64,000 nt of DNA from Paraescarpia echinospica (GCA_020002185.1 CM034542.1:57690273-57754272), one strand, 5' to 3'; positions 14,201 to 25,100 are shown, numbered from the stretch's first letter. Numbers and translations: made by a program. The notes: generated by a model not told the origin, from the letters alone.

Positions 14201-15590
14201 GCCATCACATGGGTAATCCAGACAGGAGCCAACATTGTGTGGATGAAAGAAGAAAATATATCTTTATTTGCATAATGATATCCTTTTTTCTTACTCAAAC
14301 GAACAGGGCATGTTGTGGTAATAATTGCAATGCCAATCACTATTCTGAGAGAGATATTTTGCTAGGAGTGCGGTCAATCGCCCTCCCAAGAGGAGTGAAG
14401 GTGCGCTGGCACGATTGCACTCCTCAAAACAGAAGTTCTGGTATACATACATAAATCTTCTAATAAACTACTGTATGTACATTAATTGGCAATGAAAAAT
14501 ATTAGAAAATCAAATCAAACAGACAACAAAGCCGGTTAGGTTTGTGAAATTCACTCTGGCTACACTCACACGTTACTTAGCCATACCTATACCAATAACG
14601 TAAATGATGAATATCAATATTGTATGGATGGCATCGACCTACAATGAAATGATGTGGTACTCACGCCACCAATGGTATTTCGAGAGGTCTTCCATTTATG
14701 GTTACTATGATGCGGTCCTCCTTGCGAGTCTCTTCCGTCTCAGCCACATAGTCTATGTAAGCAACCACCTCCAGCCCTGGAGCCACAGGTTTTGACGGAT
14801 TCTTCACTTTCAGGGAAAAACTCTACAATGAAGAAAAAAATTTGAACATAACAATGTAAAGATGACAATAATACACAGTATTCACCAGTGCATTTTTTTT
14901 AACTACCAAAATTAATCTTGGACCAGTGGTACCGAAGACAGACACAGATGTTGTCTTCAATCTTAAATCATTACGTTGATGTGTCAAAGTTGATAATCTG
15001 ACAACGTTTATGTCTGAAAAACACTGAAAGAAAGAAAAGCAAACAGGAAAAGTACTAATTCAAGGGAACAGGGGGAGGGTAACCATTGTAATTCAAAGTA
15101 TCAGTTTATCAAATATATATACTTCAAAAGGTCCATGGACCATGGTGCTCGACAACCCTTATTTATGCTGGCACTGACAGCCAGTGTTTGGGTTTCTGAC
15201 ATCATCATGTTTCTGCGTAATTGGTCTGCTACAAACACTAAAGTACAAACACAATTCATGTCATCGACACATAAACGTCAGACTATCGATAACGTACGAT
15301 TTAGCACGATTATAGAAGCAAAAAACTAGTTGACAATCGTGCAAACAATTACTGTCAGACACTATACAAGACTGCCACTCTCAGGCTGACGTCTCCACCC
15401 AGTTCCATCAAATGTATAAACATACTGGTTGTTTCACTACCTTGTCTTGTGGACTGTAGAATCGTATTTCTCGACTAGATTTGCTGATGTTTTTTACCGT
15501 CACGCTCATACGCTGAACTACGGTAACTTCGGTGTCTTTAAACAGCACGACCGGGGGGATTATCCGCACACCCAGTGCATCACCATCCAT
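2052..15590 (-). CDS. CFAP47: CFAP47-like ciliary ASH-domain protein, N-terminal part (10 exons, runs off left edge)
   Basis: Axonemal protein of the cilia- and flagella-associated class, probably a central-apparatus component. Ten minus-strand exons (15590-15441, 14822-14665, 13709-13502, 12946-12900, 10390-10162, 8475-8315, 7937-7786, 5051-4791, 3102-2944, 2256-2052) have GT donors, AG acceptors and matching phases, and give ~576 residues without a stop. The sequence shows repeated immunoglobulin-like ASH/MSP modules: strands such as DFGRIVANS, LVNNGAKEGEF, FGPAYYGTDK, LDFGECMMGE and LKNNSRELPV. The start MDGDALGVRIIPP at 15590 is the only Met that opens the frame. The family protein is about 3000 residues, so most lies beyond the left edge. 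HYDIN, CFAP65 and CFAP74 share this fold; CFAP47 is preferred from the order IIPPVV...ALVNNG...FGPAYYGTDK, recalled rather than searched. It is divergently paired with DNAJB13. Confidence 0.75.
2346..2625. repeat. interspersed repeat, copy 1
   Basis: A diverged relative of 8655-8905 in the same orientation. Shared blocks include TTTTGAAACTGGATG, TTACAGGCTTACTAAACACA and CCTTCAACAA. No coding frame is seen; it is probably a non-autonomous mobile element in a CFAP47 intron. Confidence 0.7.
2944..3102 (-). CDS. CFAP47: CFAP47 exon 9 (residues 456-509)
   Basis: Acceptor TTGTAG|GA, donor CAG|GTACTG. Encodes TFKPEQYIDVLGYVADRVNP and VVLQYHGTCNPVHRVKEPIY; phase 1 at both ends, in frame with exons 8 and 10. 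Confidence 0.82.
3181..4285 (-). repeat. CR1/L2-type LINE, 5'-truncated and degenerate
   Basis: On the minus strand 4280-3981 reads the reverse-transcriptase motif HLYADDTHIYISL, then DIFHWMTDSKLKINANKT and NLGVIFNSNFNFQQHI. With frame changes it continues to LKSLHWLPV, MGTRAFSVAAPTLWNMLP and KTSLYNLAYPP, the usual CR1/L2 C-terminal tail. It ends in a GCGCTATATAAAATAAATA stretch and an ATT-rich tail near 3181. Several stops and shifts make it a dead copy. It lies in the CFAP47 intron between exons 8 and 9. Confidence 0.8.
4330..4445 (-). repeat. possible tRNA-derived SINE fragment
   Basis: The minus strand contains CTCTCAACTGAGAGAACACG followed by GGGTTTGAATC, a B-box-like Pol III element. 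The same CTCTCGACTGAGAGAACGAG module occurs in the clearer SINE at 18729. The limits are uncertain. Confidence 0.45.
4791..5051 (-). CDS. CFAP47: CFAP47 exon 8 (residues 369-456)
   Basis: Acceptor TATCCAG|GC, donor TCG|GTGAGT. Encodes MLEIALTGTALPVLLNVSPR, then LDFGECMMGEHVDTLCVLKN and LEPGKAHDAIIAFTPNQIG, a textbook ASH/MSP module. Confidence 0.87.
5130..7780. other. CFAP47 intron without recognised content
   Basis: AT-rich intron between exons 7 and 8. No RNA gene, long tandem repeat or protein remnant is recognised. An open minus frame at 7405-7181 was tested as an exon and rejected because exons 7 and 8 already join in phase. Confidence 0.5.
7786..7937 (-). CDS. CFAP47: CFAP47 exon 7 (residues 318-369)
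   Basis: Acceptor TTAAG|G (the pyrimidine tract is poor), donor AAG|GTGAGG. Encodes WITGKTGFKTTEQPAPRQEF and AIFLNIKAVGASSGYQMESG, ending in a split Gly codon. Confidence 0.8.
8315..8475 (-). CDS. CFAP47: CFAP47 exon 6 (residues 265-318)
   Basis: Acceptor TTGCAG|GGG, donor AAG|GTAAAT. Encodes GLDMTKSMLHLLATRGEKPQ and then GMLGPYEKTGIFFRFSP; the last Arg codon is split across the next intron. GPYEKTGIFFRFSP is the start of a new beta-sandwich module. Confidence 0.82.
8655..8905. repeat. interspersed repeat, copy 2
   Basis: Related to 2346-2625, with many substitutions and small indels, so this is an old pair. It lies in the CFAP47 intron between exons 5 and 6. Confidence 0.7.
8906..10100. 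other. CFAP47 intron, no gene recognised
   Basis: AT-rich intronic sequence. It contains CGCTCCGCCATTTTG near 9525, of a kind often seen in invertebrate MITEs, but I could not define element ends. No coding remnant is visible. Confidence 0.4.
10162..10390 (-). CDS. CFAP47: CFAP47 exon 5 (residues 188-264)
   Basis: Acceptor TTACAG|A, donor GTG|GTGAGT. Encodes VKLEGQPPVPLQVKGSVEKG and then CVHFGPAYYGTDKTQAAILY and GPEPVAFVAILDEDAVGQEV, a further ASH-like module. The 2.5 kb intron before it holds the 44-bp minisatellite. Confidence 0.85.
11202..11275 (+). repeat. inverted-repeat arm flanking the 44-bp array (left)
   Basis: Sequence from CAGATGTTTT through AATTTGGAATAATCATAG and AAAACAGGCATAG is the reverse complement, with some mismatches, of 12672-12750. 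The array lies between the two arms. Confidence 0.75.
11224..12643. repeat. 44-bp minisatellite, about 32 units, in CFAP47 intron 4
   Basis: Nearly perfect tandem units of 44 bases, each with AAAACAGGCATAGCAGTGC and AACAATTGTACATAATAATC. Two unit types alternate irregularly, ATCATAG and ATCACAG; one unit has CAGCCATAG instead of CAGGCATAG. Homogeneity is very high, implying recent expansion. The first unit overlaps the left inverted-repeat arm. Confidence 0.95.
12672..12750 (-). repeat. inverted-repeat arm flanking the 44-bp array (right)
   Basis: Contains ACTATGCCTGTTTTCC and CATGATTATTCCAAATTATG, the reverse complement of the left arm at 11202-11275, including the part that forms the minisatellite unit. 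Confidence 0.75.
12900..12946 (-). CDS. CFAP47: CFAP47 exon 4 (short, residues 173-188)
   Basis: A 47-base exon between TTCCAG and GTAAGT, encoding FEYVAKIPAKFDEEV plus two bases of the next codon. It is too short to be found by ORF length and is supported by phase with both neighbours and by consensus splice sites. Confidence 0.78.
13502..13709 (-). CDS. CFAP47: CFAP47 exon 3 (residues 103-172)
   Basis: Acceptor TTGCAG|G, donor AGG|GTAAGA. 208 bases complete the split Ala and add 69 codons. Encodes a full ASH-like module with DFGRIVANSRVVGQQLALVN and KPIMVIPNSGKVAAKS. Confidence 0.85.
14665..14822 (-). CDS. CFAP47: CFAP47 exon 2 (residues 51-103)
   Basis: Acceptor TTGTAG|AGT, donor GGC|GTGAGT. 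It opens in phase 0 and leaves two bases of an Ala codon. It encodes SFSLKVKNPSKPVAPGLEVV and ends TINGRPLEIPLV, the rest of module 1. Confidence 0.82.
15441..15590 (-). CDS. CFAP47: CFAP47 exon 1 (residues 1-50)
   Basis: ATG at 15590-15588; 50 codons ending SPQDK, followed by the donor AAG|GTAGTG, phase 0. It encodes the first strands of the first ASH-like module (VRIIPPVVLFKDTEVTVVQ, VTVKNISKSSREIRF). Confidence 0.82.
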
Positions 15591-15723
15591 CGTTGAAGAT
15601 CGTTAATGAAACACAACTAAATTCTTTGCTATACTACTATCAAAGCATGTGTTTTAACTACTTTACGAAGCCATTCAAACTTATCGGATTCATCGTAAGG
15701 TGTCCGCCATAATGTTTGATGCG

Positions 15724-15737
15724 GTTGCCCCGGGAAC
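15724..15737. promoter_or_regulatory. candidate RFX X-box
   Basis: GTTGCC-CC-GGGAAC: two opposed half-sites with a 2-base spacer, close to the X-box consensus GTNRCC(N1-3)RGYAAC. It lies 134 bases upstream of the CFAP47 start codon and 378 bases from that of DNAJB13. Confidence 0.6.
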
Positions 15738-15930
15738 TCGCCTTTGCATCAAAATCTAACCGACTATTCGTATCCAATAATTTTTTTAAATTAATTTAAC
15801 AGATTTAACAAACTATATTCACTGTGTCGTTATACCATTAACGAATTATGTATTCTATACATACTATTCGCAACAGTGTGTTTATTGTTGCTAGATTCGT
15901 ACGGTCGTGGCTTATGCGAAACGCTGCATG

Positions 15931-15935
15931 ATTGG
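15931..15935 (-). promoter_or_regulatory. CCAAT box (reverse)
   Basis: ATTGG in the context CATGATTGGTTT. It is opposed to the forward CCAAT at 15974-15978, a pairing common in bidirectional promoters. Chance occurrence cannot be excluded. Confidence 0.35.
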
Positions 15936-15973
15936 TTTATTTCAAACGACCGCAGCGACCGCGCACACTTCGA

Positions 15974-15978
15974 CCAAT
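15974..15978 (+). promoter_or_regulatory. CCAAT box (forward)
   Basis: CGACCAATCA context, a good NF-Y type match, 137 bases upstream of the DNAJB13 start codon. Confidence 0.35.
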
Positions 15979-16009
15979 CAAAGCGAAGATGACATATTGC
16001 CACGAAACA

Positions 16010-16023
16010 GAAACCATGGAAAC
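16010..16023. promoter_or_regulatory. candidate RFX half-site
   Basis: GAAACCATGGAAAC: the right half ATGGAAAC is a strong RFX half-site; the left half departs from consensus. It lies 92 bases upstream of the DNAJB13 ATG. Confidence 0.4.
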
Positions 16024-16114
16024 GATAGAACGCGCCATCTTGAAAACATAAACATCGTTCAGTGATTCCGACGAATTTTTGATTTCGGGAAGCGGCTGTC
16101 ATAATAGTTCAAAC

Positions 16115-16182
16115 ATGGGTCAGGATTACTACAATATACTAAGTTTAACCAGAAGTGGATCAGATGCAGACATTAAAAAAGC
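16115..16182 (+). CDS. DNAJB13: DNAJB13 exon 1
   Basis: ATG at 16115; [20 protein letters not shown] followed by KK and a split Ala codon; donor GC|GTAAGT. MGQDYY is the conserved start of DNAJB13. Confidence 0.92.
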
Positions 16183-19100
16183 GTAAGTTCGTTTTAGATA
16201 AATGTCCTGACCAATTCATTTTAGGCATTTTGTCATTTTTTACCTGTCAAATTTTTCATGTGTAGGCAATAGTCTATGAATCGTAAGCATGATATAGGCA
16301 TAGTTTTGACATATATGTTAACACTCACAAAATCACACAGACACGTACAGTGTATACACACGTACGTTGAACACACACACGTATATAGTGTCAGTGATAC
16401 ATACACAACCAGTATTATATTTATAGTTACATGCTATATACAATATTATAGGCTGGGCTATAGTATAGGTCCGGACGCACTACAAAGCAGTGATTGCTCC
16501 AGCATTTCCTGTGCTTATGTGCAAAATAACCTGACGGTAGCCAAACTTCCATCACTGCCGCGCGTCTACTGCCGGTTTGGCTACGCCTACAGCTCCAGCA
16601 ATAACTGGACTGTATGACTCCTAACTAAGGAGTGTTGGCCAGTACTCAACCAAGACAAGACCAGCCGGTGAAACAGCAGCAGCTAAATTTCCTTCACTAT
16701 AGGACAATACATGAATCAGCTACATAGCATTTCCCTACCACAACAAACACATACACAATGATTCAATAGCATTGTATTTACTTGAAATAATTACTCTTTC
16801 CACGACGTATATACCTTGAAATTACTGCTATATAAGTGCACATGCATGCACGTCAAGAACTGCTCAAGAAATATTGCTCAGATTTTGTATTACCTGTCGT
16901 TGAGCTGCTCGAGAAATAGCCAGAGCATATTTCAAAAGAGAATTTGAGCCTTCGACTCTGGTGCCCTACTGCACAGATTGTCCTGTGTTCACGCGTCTCA
17001 TAATGTTAGCTGTGCGTGATTGTCCCTTTCGTATGTACGGATAAAAAGTTCCAAGTCGGAATAACTGTAAAACGAGTCATCAACTGCAATGTTAAAGGAC
17101 GTGGTTGTTACCATGAATGGACTGATGCTTAAGCTCTTCACAAAAAGGAATGTGCTTATTATATATGCAGCAGGTTGTATGCATACACCCTCACTGCACT
17201 TACAATGCAGAAAAGTGCCAGACCAATAGCTGAGAAGTTGCACTTATGGGTCCAGAGCATTTGCCAGTTCATATAGTATATGCCACATGACAATACTAAT
17301 ATAATATAGATTCACTCAAAAAGTACTATGTGCACAGTTCAAAGAAGACAATCTCTACAGACCAGTGTACACAAAACAGTGAACAAAGAGAGCAGTACAC
17401 CAGCTAACGTGACCCTCATTCATTTTGACAGATACAGAAAACTCGCCCTCAAGTTTCACCCGGACAACAACCCGAATGACCAGGCCGCACAGGAGAAGTT
17501 CCGCATGCTGGCTGAAGCCTACGATGTCCTCAGTGATGGTACACGCTTACTGCTCTATGTCCAATCACATTGACCCTTTAGAAGGTCAGCCAAGTCAGAT
17601 TTATGAGACTTGAATCATACCTTGAATGGGTTTGTGGCAGGGAGTCTACTAGCTCATATATAGCCCCCCCCCCCAAACAGTGGTTATTGATGTAATTTTT
17701 ATATTTAGTTTTAAAGTTGTTAACTGTTATTGCATTGACACAATCGCTTGGTAGTGAGTCCCATAGCTTAATTATCCTTTGAGAAAAAAATTTGTGACGT
17801 ACATCCTGTTGGCTATGGTGTCATACTATTGTCTTATTGTGTCTTCCTGGACGAGGGTTGTTGTTTAGTTGAAATAGTCTTTCCGTGTCAATGTCAGTAA
17901 ATCCATTTTAAATCATGTACACTTCGATCATATCCCTCTTTTTCTCCTATCTTGTAGCCCATACACTGACACTCCAGGTCAGCCATTCCCTGCCTAAAAT
18001 AACTGCATAATGCTGAATTGTAAAGTGGAACATTGGATCTCATACTTTGGGTTAATAATAAGTGGGAAACTAGTACATCTAAAAGATTAAAGTCACACCC
18101 ACCTGGATGTATCACAATTCAAAGAGGACAGTCGCTTGAGTAATTAAATGTTTATTGGTTCCAATGATTAATCACTTGACCCGAGTGCAAATATGATCTA
18201 CATTGATCAATATATTCTACTGGCTTCACATTTCAAACATAGCAGGATTCAGTGAAGAATGATGCAACTTCCTCATTTGATTTAACCCATTACAAATTAG
18301 ATTTGTTAATGTTCATGATTCAGCTACCGTCAATACATTGCATAGGATATCAGCCAGATGTAGTGTAGTCTAACTACCACCCGTGGCTTGTGAGGAAGCT
18401 GGAAACTTAATGACAAATCTATACAAATGAGCTTGCATGTCGAAATCGATAATATATATAGTTAGGATATTTTTGTGAAGTGTCCAAAGTGAGGCAAGAG
18501 AAAACAATTATTTGACAATAAACCTATAACTGTAGTGTTTCGTTTTTAGCGAAGAAGCGAGCAACATATGACCAGTTTGGGGAGGAGGGTCTAAAGAATG
18601 GTGTCCCCATTGGCAGCGGCCAGTCGGGAGCGTGGACCGAGGGCTACATATTCCACGGCAATGCCATCAAGGTGTTCCGCGACTTCTTTGGGGGAGACAA
18701 CCCATTCCAAGGTATTCAGTGTTTGCCGATCTATGTAGAGCAGCGGTAAGAGCTCTGGACTCTCGACTGAGAGAACGAGGGTTCGTATCCTGTGCGGCAG
18801 TGTCGAACCTTGGGCAAGTTCGTTTACTCTACATTGCTTCAGTTCACTCAGACAGTGGTGGATATTTGTGTACGAATAGTCTTCGTGCATTAACTGCACT
18901 GCTGCGCTATATAAGAACTTATCTTTACTTTAATTGTTTAAATTGCACATGTGTGTAAAGTAGATCATTATGTAATATGTAACTAATTCTTGACAAAATG
19001 GTAAGACTACTAAGAGTATTAACATGATGTAAGATTGTGAGTGACTATTGTTTATACCTGATATCATACCATTTGTTGCCTGCAATAAACAGCTGTATTT

Positions 19101-22100
19101 AATTTAAAGAGCATATATGCAAAGGGAGTATTAAATTAAGCCATAAAATTGTGAAATGACCTAGACGGCTCTGTCAATGATTTATGAGACATGACCTAGA
19201 CAGCTACGGCTCTGTCAGGGATTTATGAGACATGACCTAGACAGCTACGGCTCTGTCAAGGATTTATGAGACATGACCTAAACAGCTACGGCTCTGTCAA
19301 GGATTTATGAGACATGACCTAGACAGCTACGGCTCTGTCAGGGATTTATGAGACATGACCTAGACAGCTACGGCTCTGTCAGGGATTTATGAGACATGAC
19401 CTAGACAGCTACGGCTCTGTCAAGGATTTATGAGACATGACCTAGACAGCTACGGCTCTGTCAAGGATTTATGAGACATGACCTAGACAGCTACGGCTCT
19501 GTCAGGGATTTATGAGACATGACCTAGACAGCTATGGCTGTGTCAGGGATTTATGAGACATGACCTAGACAGCTACGGCTCTGTCAAGGATTTATGAGAC
19601 ATGACCTAGACAGCTACAGCTCTGTCAAGGATTTATGAGACATGACCTAGACAGCTACGGCTCTGTCAAGGATTTATGAGACATGACCTAGACAGCTACG
19701 GCTCTGTCAAGGATTTATGAGACATGACCTAGACAGCTACGGCTCTGTCAAGGATTCATGCACAATAGAAATGACTTTATAATTGTATAGTTTGTGTTGG
19801 CAGAGTTCTACGACCGTGTGGATGGAGACATGCACATGGGGTTTGGTGGCCTTCACGGCCGAGGTGCCAAGGTCAAGGACTCTCCGATTGAACGCGACCT
19901 CGCCCTGTCACTCGAGGAGGTCTACCACGGCTGTGTCAAGAAGATGAAGTGCAATGTCAGTCTACCTGCTGTCAGATATTTATCAGAATTCATTTGCTGA
20001 CAGGTTTAGACTGATACATTTTACTGATGAATATGCATTTTATATCCATTCGGGAATCGTAATGCATGCATGGATGCGACATGTAATGCAGCGTTCAGCG
20101 TTATTGTATCTCTTGACCACACGTGAATATATAAATAGCTGGCAACACTAAGTAACCGACATTAATAGTACTAAACACGTAATTCCAATGTTTGATCGAA
20201 AGGTGAATGTTTCCAACTCAGACGACACGCTTACTTGGCGTACGCCATTACCACACCCAAACAACGAGACAGTGGTGCCACCTGGTGAATATACGGCTAG
20301 CTATGTAGTAAGGGACCAGTTAGTATTTATTCTCTTGCAATAGGCAGTTTCGTTGTGACTGAGTGGAGCAACCGAGTGTTCAAAAAATATTGTCTTGGTT
20401 GAATAAAAAATATCTGGGATAATACAAACAGAATACATTGATAAATGGTCACAAAATTATTATGTTACGATAAGAATGCAAGGGTATAAATTCAACATTA
20501 TCCCAGGCATATTTTTGTTTAGGAATATTGCATTTTAGCACACTTTTGAAGCGTAAATAGCGCCCTGGTGTGCATCAACATACGCTGCTATATTGCTCAT
20601 TTTACGCGCGCGATGCGGTAACGCACAACGGCCGTGGCACAGACTAGCACAAACATGGTCGTATTTTCATAATATCAATATGCGTGGAATGATGTTGAAT
20701 GATGGAACTAACGCATTGAGGTATCAAAGTTAGGCAAAACTCAAATTATAACGGCGAAATCGAGATGGGTCCGGATTCGACACAAGTGCTTCTCTTGCTT
20801 GCCGGCGATCGATGCTGGATTTGCTTGCTGGCGTCTTTGTCCACCTGCTCACCAGTGAACGATGCCAGACTCGCCGTAGTCCGCTTGCTTGCTGCTCGAA
20901 CGTTACTTATACAGTAATCGTTTGTACGTCGGGTGGAATTAGCCAGGTGCAGTTAAGTCGGCTCTTGCATCAACCAAATGACCAATTCGGCCTGCAACGA
21001 TGTTGTGTCTATTTAAACTTGGCTTTTTGGGTGTACGCTTAATAGGGATGGTTTTTTGACATATTTCAGCGTCTCTAATATTTGCTAAGTGTACTGTACA
21101 CTTACTAGAACGAATACGGTATATATAGTGTGTGTGTGTGGCAAAATTATATTATAAGATGTATTTTCAAGAGATTGCATTGTGTTAGTTCCCCTCTGAA
21201 ACAATTGTGCACAGTGTATGAGGTGGTGATATGGTGAGCATTGAAGGAACAAGGCACACTTTGGAGGTTCGAGTAATGCCACTTCATAATAATTGTTTTT
21301 AGTATGATGTTTTTAGTATAACTCCGCCGTGGTTGGTCCCATTTTAGTCTGGATGAGAAAGGAGGAGAGTTGAGCATTGGGCTAGCACCCCTACGTCATA
21401 AAAAAAAAAATACTTGCTACAGAAACATTAACAAGAGAACTTACAATACAGTGGTAATGTTGGTTTTGTCCAAACAGAGTAACATAATTTGCTGGTGTTC
21501 TACCTAGTATCTATCCCAGGCTTAGACCCACTGATACTGATTGACACTGACAGAAATATAGTTCACTCAGACCATAAACAATCTGTTGTTTGCTCAGGTG
21601 AGTTTGAAGACGTCAAACCCACAAAGTTACCAGAATGTTAATTTCAAGTCGTGCAATATCATCGCAATCAACATATTTGGGTGTGAGAAATATATAGGTG
21701 GACATTTCTGCAAATATTTGGTGATGTCGGTGAAATAAAACCTGTTGGCGCAACAATGATGCAACCTATCTCACTGGTCATACTGGTCACTGTCATAGGA
21801 CAAAACACAGTAGAAATTGAGAAGTGACTTTGTGTTTGTGTGACAGGTGATGAACAAGGACGGACACACGTCGAGTATCCGCGACAAGATTCTCACAATC
21901 AACGTCAAGAAAGGCTGGAAGCCAAGCACCCGCATCACATTCACAGAAGAAGGGGACCAAGGCCCAAACAACATCCCAGGTAACAAACAACATCCTAGGT
22001 AATGAACAACATCCCATGTAACAAACAACATCCCAGGACCCAAACAACATCCCAGGGCCCAAACAACATCCCAGGGCCCAAACGACATCCCACGTAACAA

Positions 22101-25100
22101 ACGACATCCCACGTAACAAACAACCCACGTAACAGTCAACATCCCAGGTAACAAACAACATTCCAGGTAACAAACAACATCCCAGGTAACAAACAACATC
22201 CCAGGGCCTAAACAGCATCCCAGGTAACAAACAACATTATAGGGCCCAAACAACATCCCACGGCCCAAACAACATCCCACGTAACAAACAACATCCAAGG
22301 TAACAAACAACATACCAGGGCCCAAACAACATCCCATGGCCCAAACAACATCCCACGGCCCAAACAACATCCCAGGTAACAAACAACATCCCAGGTAACA
22401 AACAACATTCCAGGGCCCAAACAACATCCCAGGTAATAAACAACATCCCAGAGCCCTAACAACATCCCAGGTAACAAACAACATCCCAGGGCCCAAACGA
22501 CATCCCAGGTAACAAACAACATTCCAGTTAACAAACAACATCCCAGGTAACAAACAATATCCAAGATAACAAACATCCCACGTAACAGTCAACATCCCAG
22601 GTAACAAATAAGATCCCAGGTAACAAACAACATCCCAGGTAACAAACAACATCCCAGATAACAAACAACATCCCAGGTAACAAACAACATCCCAGGGCCC
22701 AAACGACATCCCAAGTAACAAACAACATTTCAGTTAACAAACAACATCCCAGGTAACAAACAATATCCAAGATAACAAACATCCCACGTAACAGTCAACA
22801 TCCCAGGTAACAAATAAGATCCCAGGTAACAAACAACATCCCAGGTAACAAACAACATCCCAGATAACAAATAAGATCCCAGGTAACAAACAACATCCCA
22901 GGTAACAAACAACATCCCAGGTAACAAATAAGATCCCAGGTAACATACAACATTCCAGGTAACAAACGACATCCCAGGTTACAAACAACATCCAAGATAA
23001 CAAACATCCCACGTAACAGCCAACATCCCAGGTAACAAGTAAGATCCCAGGTAACAAACAACATCCCAGGTAACAATCAACATCCCAGATAACAAACAAC
23101 ATCCCAGATAATAAATAAGAACCCAGGTAACAAACGACATCCCAGGTTACAAACAACATCCAAGATAAACATTCCACATAACAGTCAACATCCCAGGTAA
23201 CAAATAAGATCCCAGGTAACAAACAACATCCAAGATAACAAACAACATCCCAGGTAACAAACAACGTCCCAGTTAACAAACAACATACCAGGTAACAAAC
23301 AACATCCGAGGGACCAAACAACATCCCAGGTAGCACGATGTTCTTGATGCAATTAGTAATTAAAAGCTTTATTTTGTGATGTTTGCTGTTTCATGATGTC
23401 ACTTACCTGGTATGCCCGTTTTTTTTTAGAGGTAAAAGCCATGATGTCGAATGACACTTCTGCTTTCAGCCGACATCGTCTTCATACTGAAAGACAAACA
23501 ACACTTGCGTTTCCGGAGGGAGGGCGTGAACCTCGTCTACACGGCACCCGTCAGCCTCGGGTCAGCACTGACGGGATGTGTCATTGAGATCCTCACACTG
23601 GATGACCGCATGCTTAGTATTCCCATCAACGACATCGTTGAGTAAGTTCTGTGCATCTGTTTGCAAAAGCTAGTTTGTCGACACCTTTATATACACTACT
23701 CCCAGTATAGTTCACATAACACAAACTTGTTTCAACAAATTTTGAAGAATATGCTGTAGAACACAATCCAAACATGATGAGCATAAGAAAGCATAAATTT
23801 TATTATGTACTCCTACTTTGCAACATAATGACGGGATGTTGTGCATCTGGATGCACAAATTGATCAGTTGCACAAATCCATATGAAACGTAGTGATGTAC
23901 ATATTCCCAGCAGAAGCCACACGGAACTAATGTGGCAGAACAAAGTCAGACATCTTCTTCATTACTGTGTCAATTAACATATTGTCATGTTAATAGCACT
24001 GCTATGTATTTTGATACACAAAGTTATCAGATGCACACATCCATTTGAAACTCGAAGTGTGGTACAACTTCCCAGTAGATGTCGCAGAGAACAGGATGGG
24101 GCAGAACAGTCAGACATCATCTTATGTCAGGTGACCCATTGTCCAATTAATGGCACTGTTAAGTTGAGCTCTTCAGTTTCCTCTTTCCATCAGCTCAGTT
24201 ATTTCCAATATTCCTGCAAATAAACAAAGTTGAATTTATGAAACTAAGCCTAAATATGAGTTAACTAACTCAACACTGTGCAGATTAATTAAGTTTAGAT
24301 ATTGGATTATGGGACTTATCACCAAGTGTACAGCTGGCTAAATGGAAAAGAAATACAAGAGAACCTTGTTATGTTGATTCAGTCAGACTAAAATCCCAAT
24401 CCATTACTTTGGCCAAGTTTTAATTTGCTTCTACATAATTACCTGTATGCATTGGTCATATACAGTGCATTCCACATAACTTGAATTCACATAAGTTGAT
24501 TTTTGCTAAGTTAAGTCAATCTTTTTCTTCAGTCCTGGGCATAGGTCCCAATAACTTGCTAGTTATCAGAAGTTCCACTTATCAGTATTGTCATGGGTCC
24601 CTGGAGGTTCGACCTTATCCAGAGTGCACTGTATGTTTTCTTTCCTTTATTCTTGCTCTAAGAATTAATGTTCTATATTTACATATGGACCATTCTCGCG
24701 AAAAGTGTACAGTAACGGTAAAGTAACATGTCAAAAATAAATGTTAAATTTGTATGTTTTTTAGCGAGTACTATTAATATAAAATGTGCTATTAATATGA
24801 AGCAGCACATCTTGATCTGATCTATTATTAATTTTTTTTTATATATTCATGGATAAAAACTGATGTAAATTAGATTGCAGATCTGCTAGTGTCCAAAGTT
24901 CGTGCATTGCAAAATTCTGTGGAAACACGGTATTGATAATTCAAAATTTCAATATATTGTGTATGTATCTCATATTTTCATGTTTTAGTTCAAATAAGTG
25001 GGGAAACGGGGACTTTTCAAAAATGGCTGACTGGAAAGGCAAGACCCATAGACACACAGACCCAGTCCACACCGACTGCTGCCGTCGCCCCCACGCAGAC

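Larger units (their letters stand above)
15591..16114. promoter_or_regulatory. bidirectional promoter region between CFAP47 and DNAJB13
   Basis: 524 bases separate the two divergent start codons. They contain an X-box-like site at 15724-15737, an RFX half-site at 16010-16023 and CCAAT boxes in both orientations near 15931 and 15974. RFX/X-box control of motile-cilia genes is established; a shared promoter here is an inference from position. Confidence 0.65.

Noticed and set aside
18729..18800. Functional tRNA gene
   Set aside because: A- and B-box-like motifs are present, but no closed acceptor stem or anticodon arm could be drawn; it fits a SINE head.
21771..23336. Minus-strand frames of up to 316 codons ([21 protein letters not shown]) opposite DNAJB13 exon 5
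   Set aside because: They arise from the 19-bp tandem repeat (57-base, 19-residue period) and lie antisense to a real exon.
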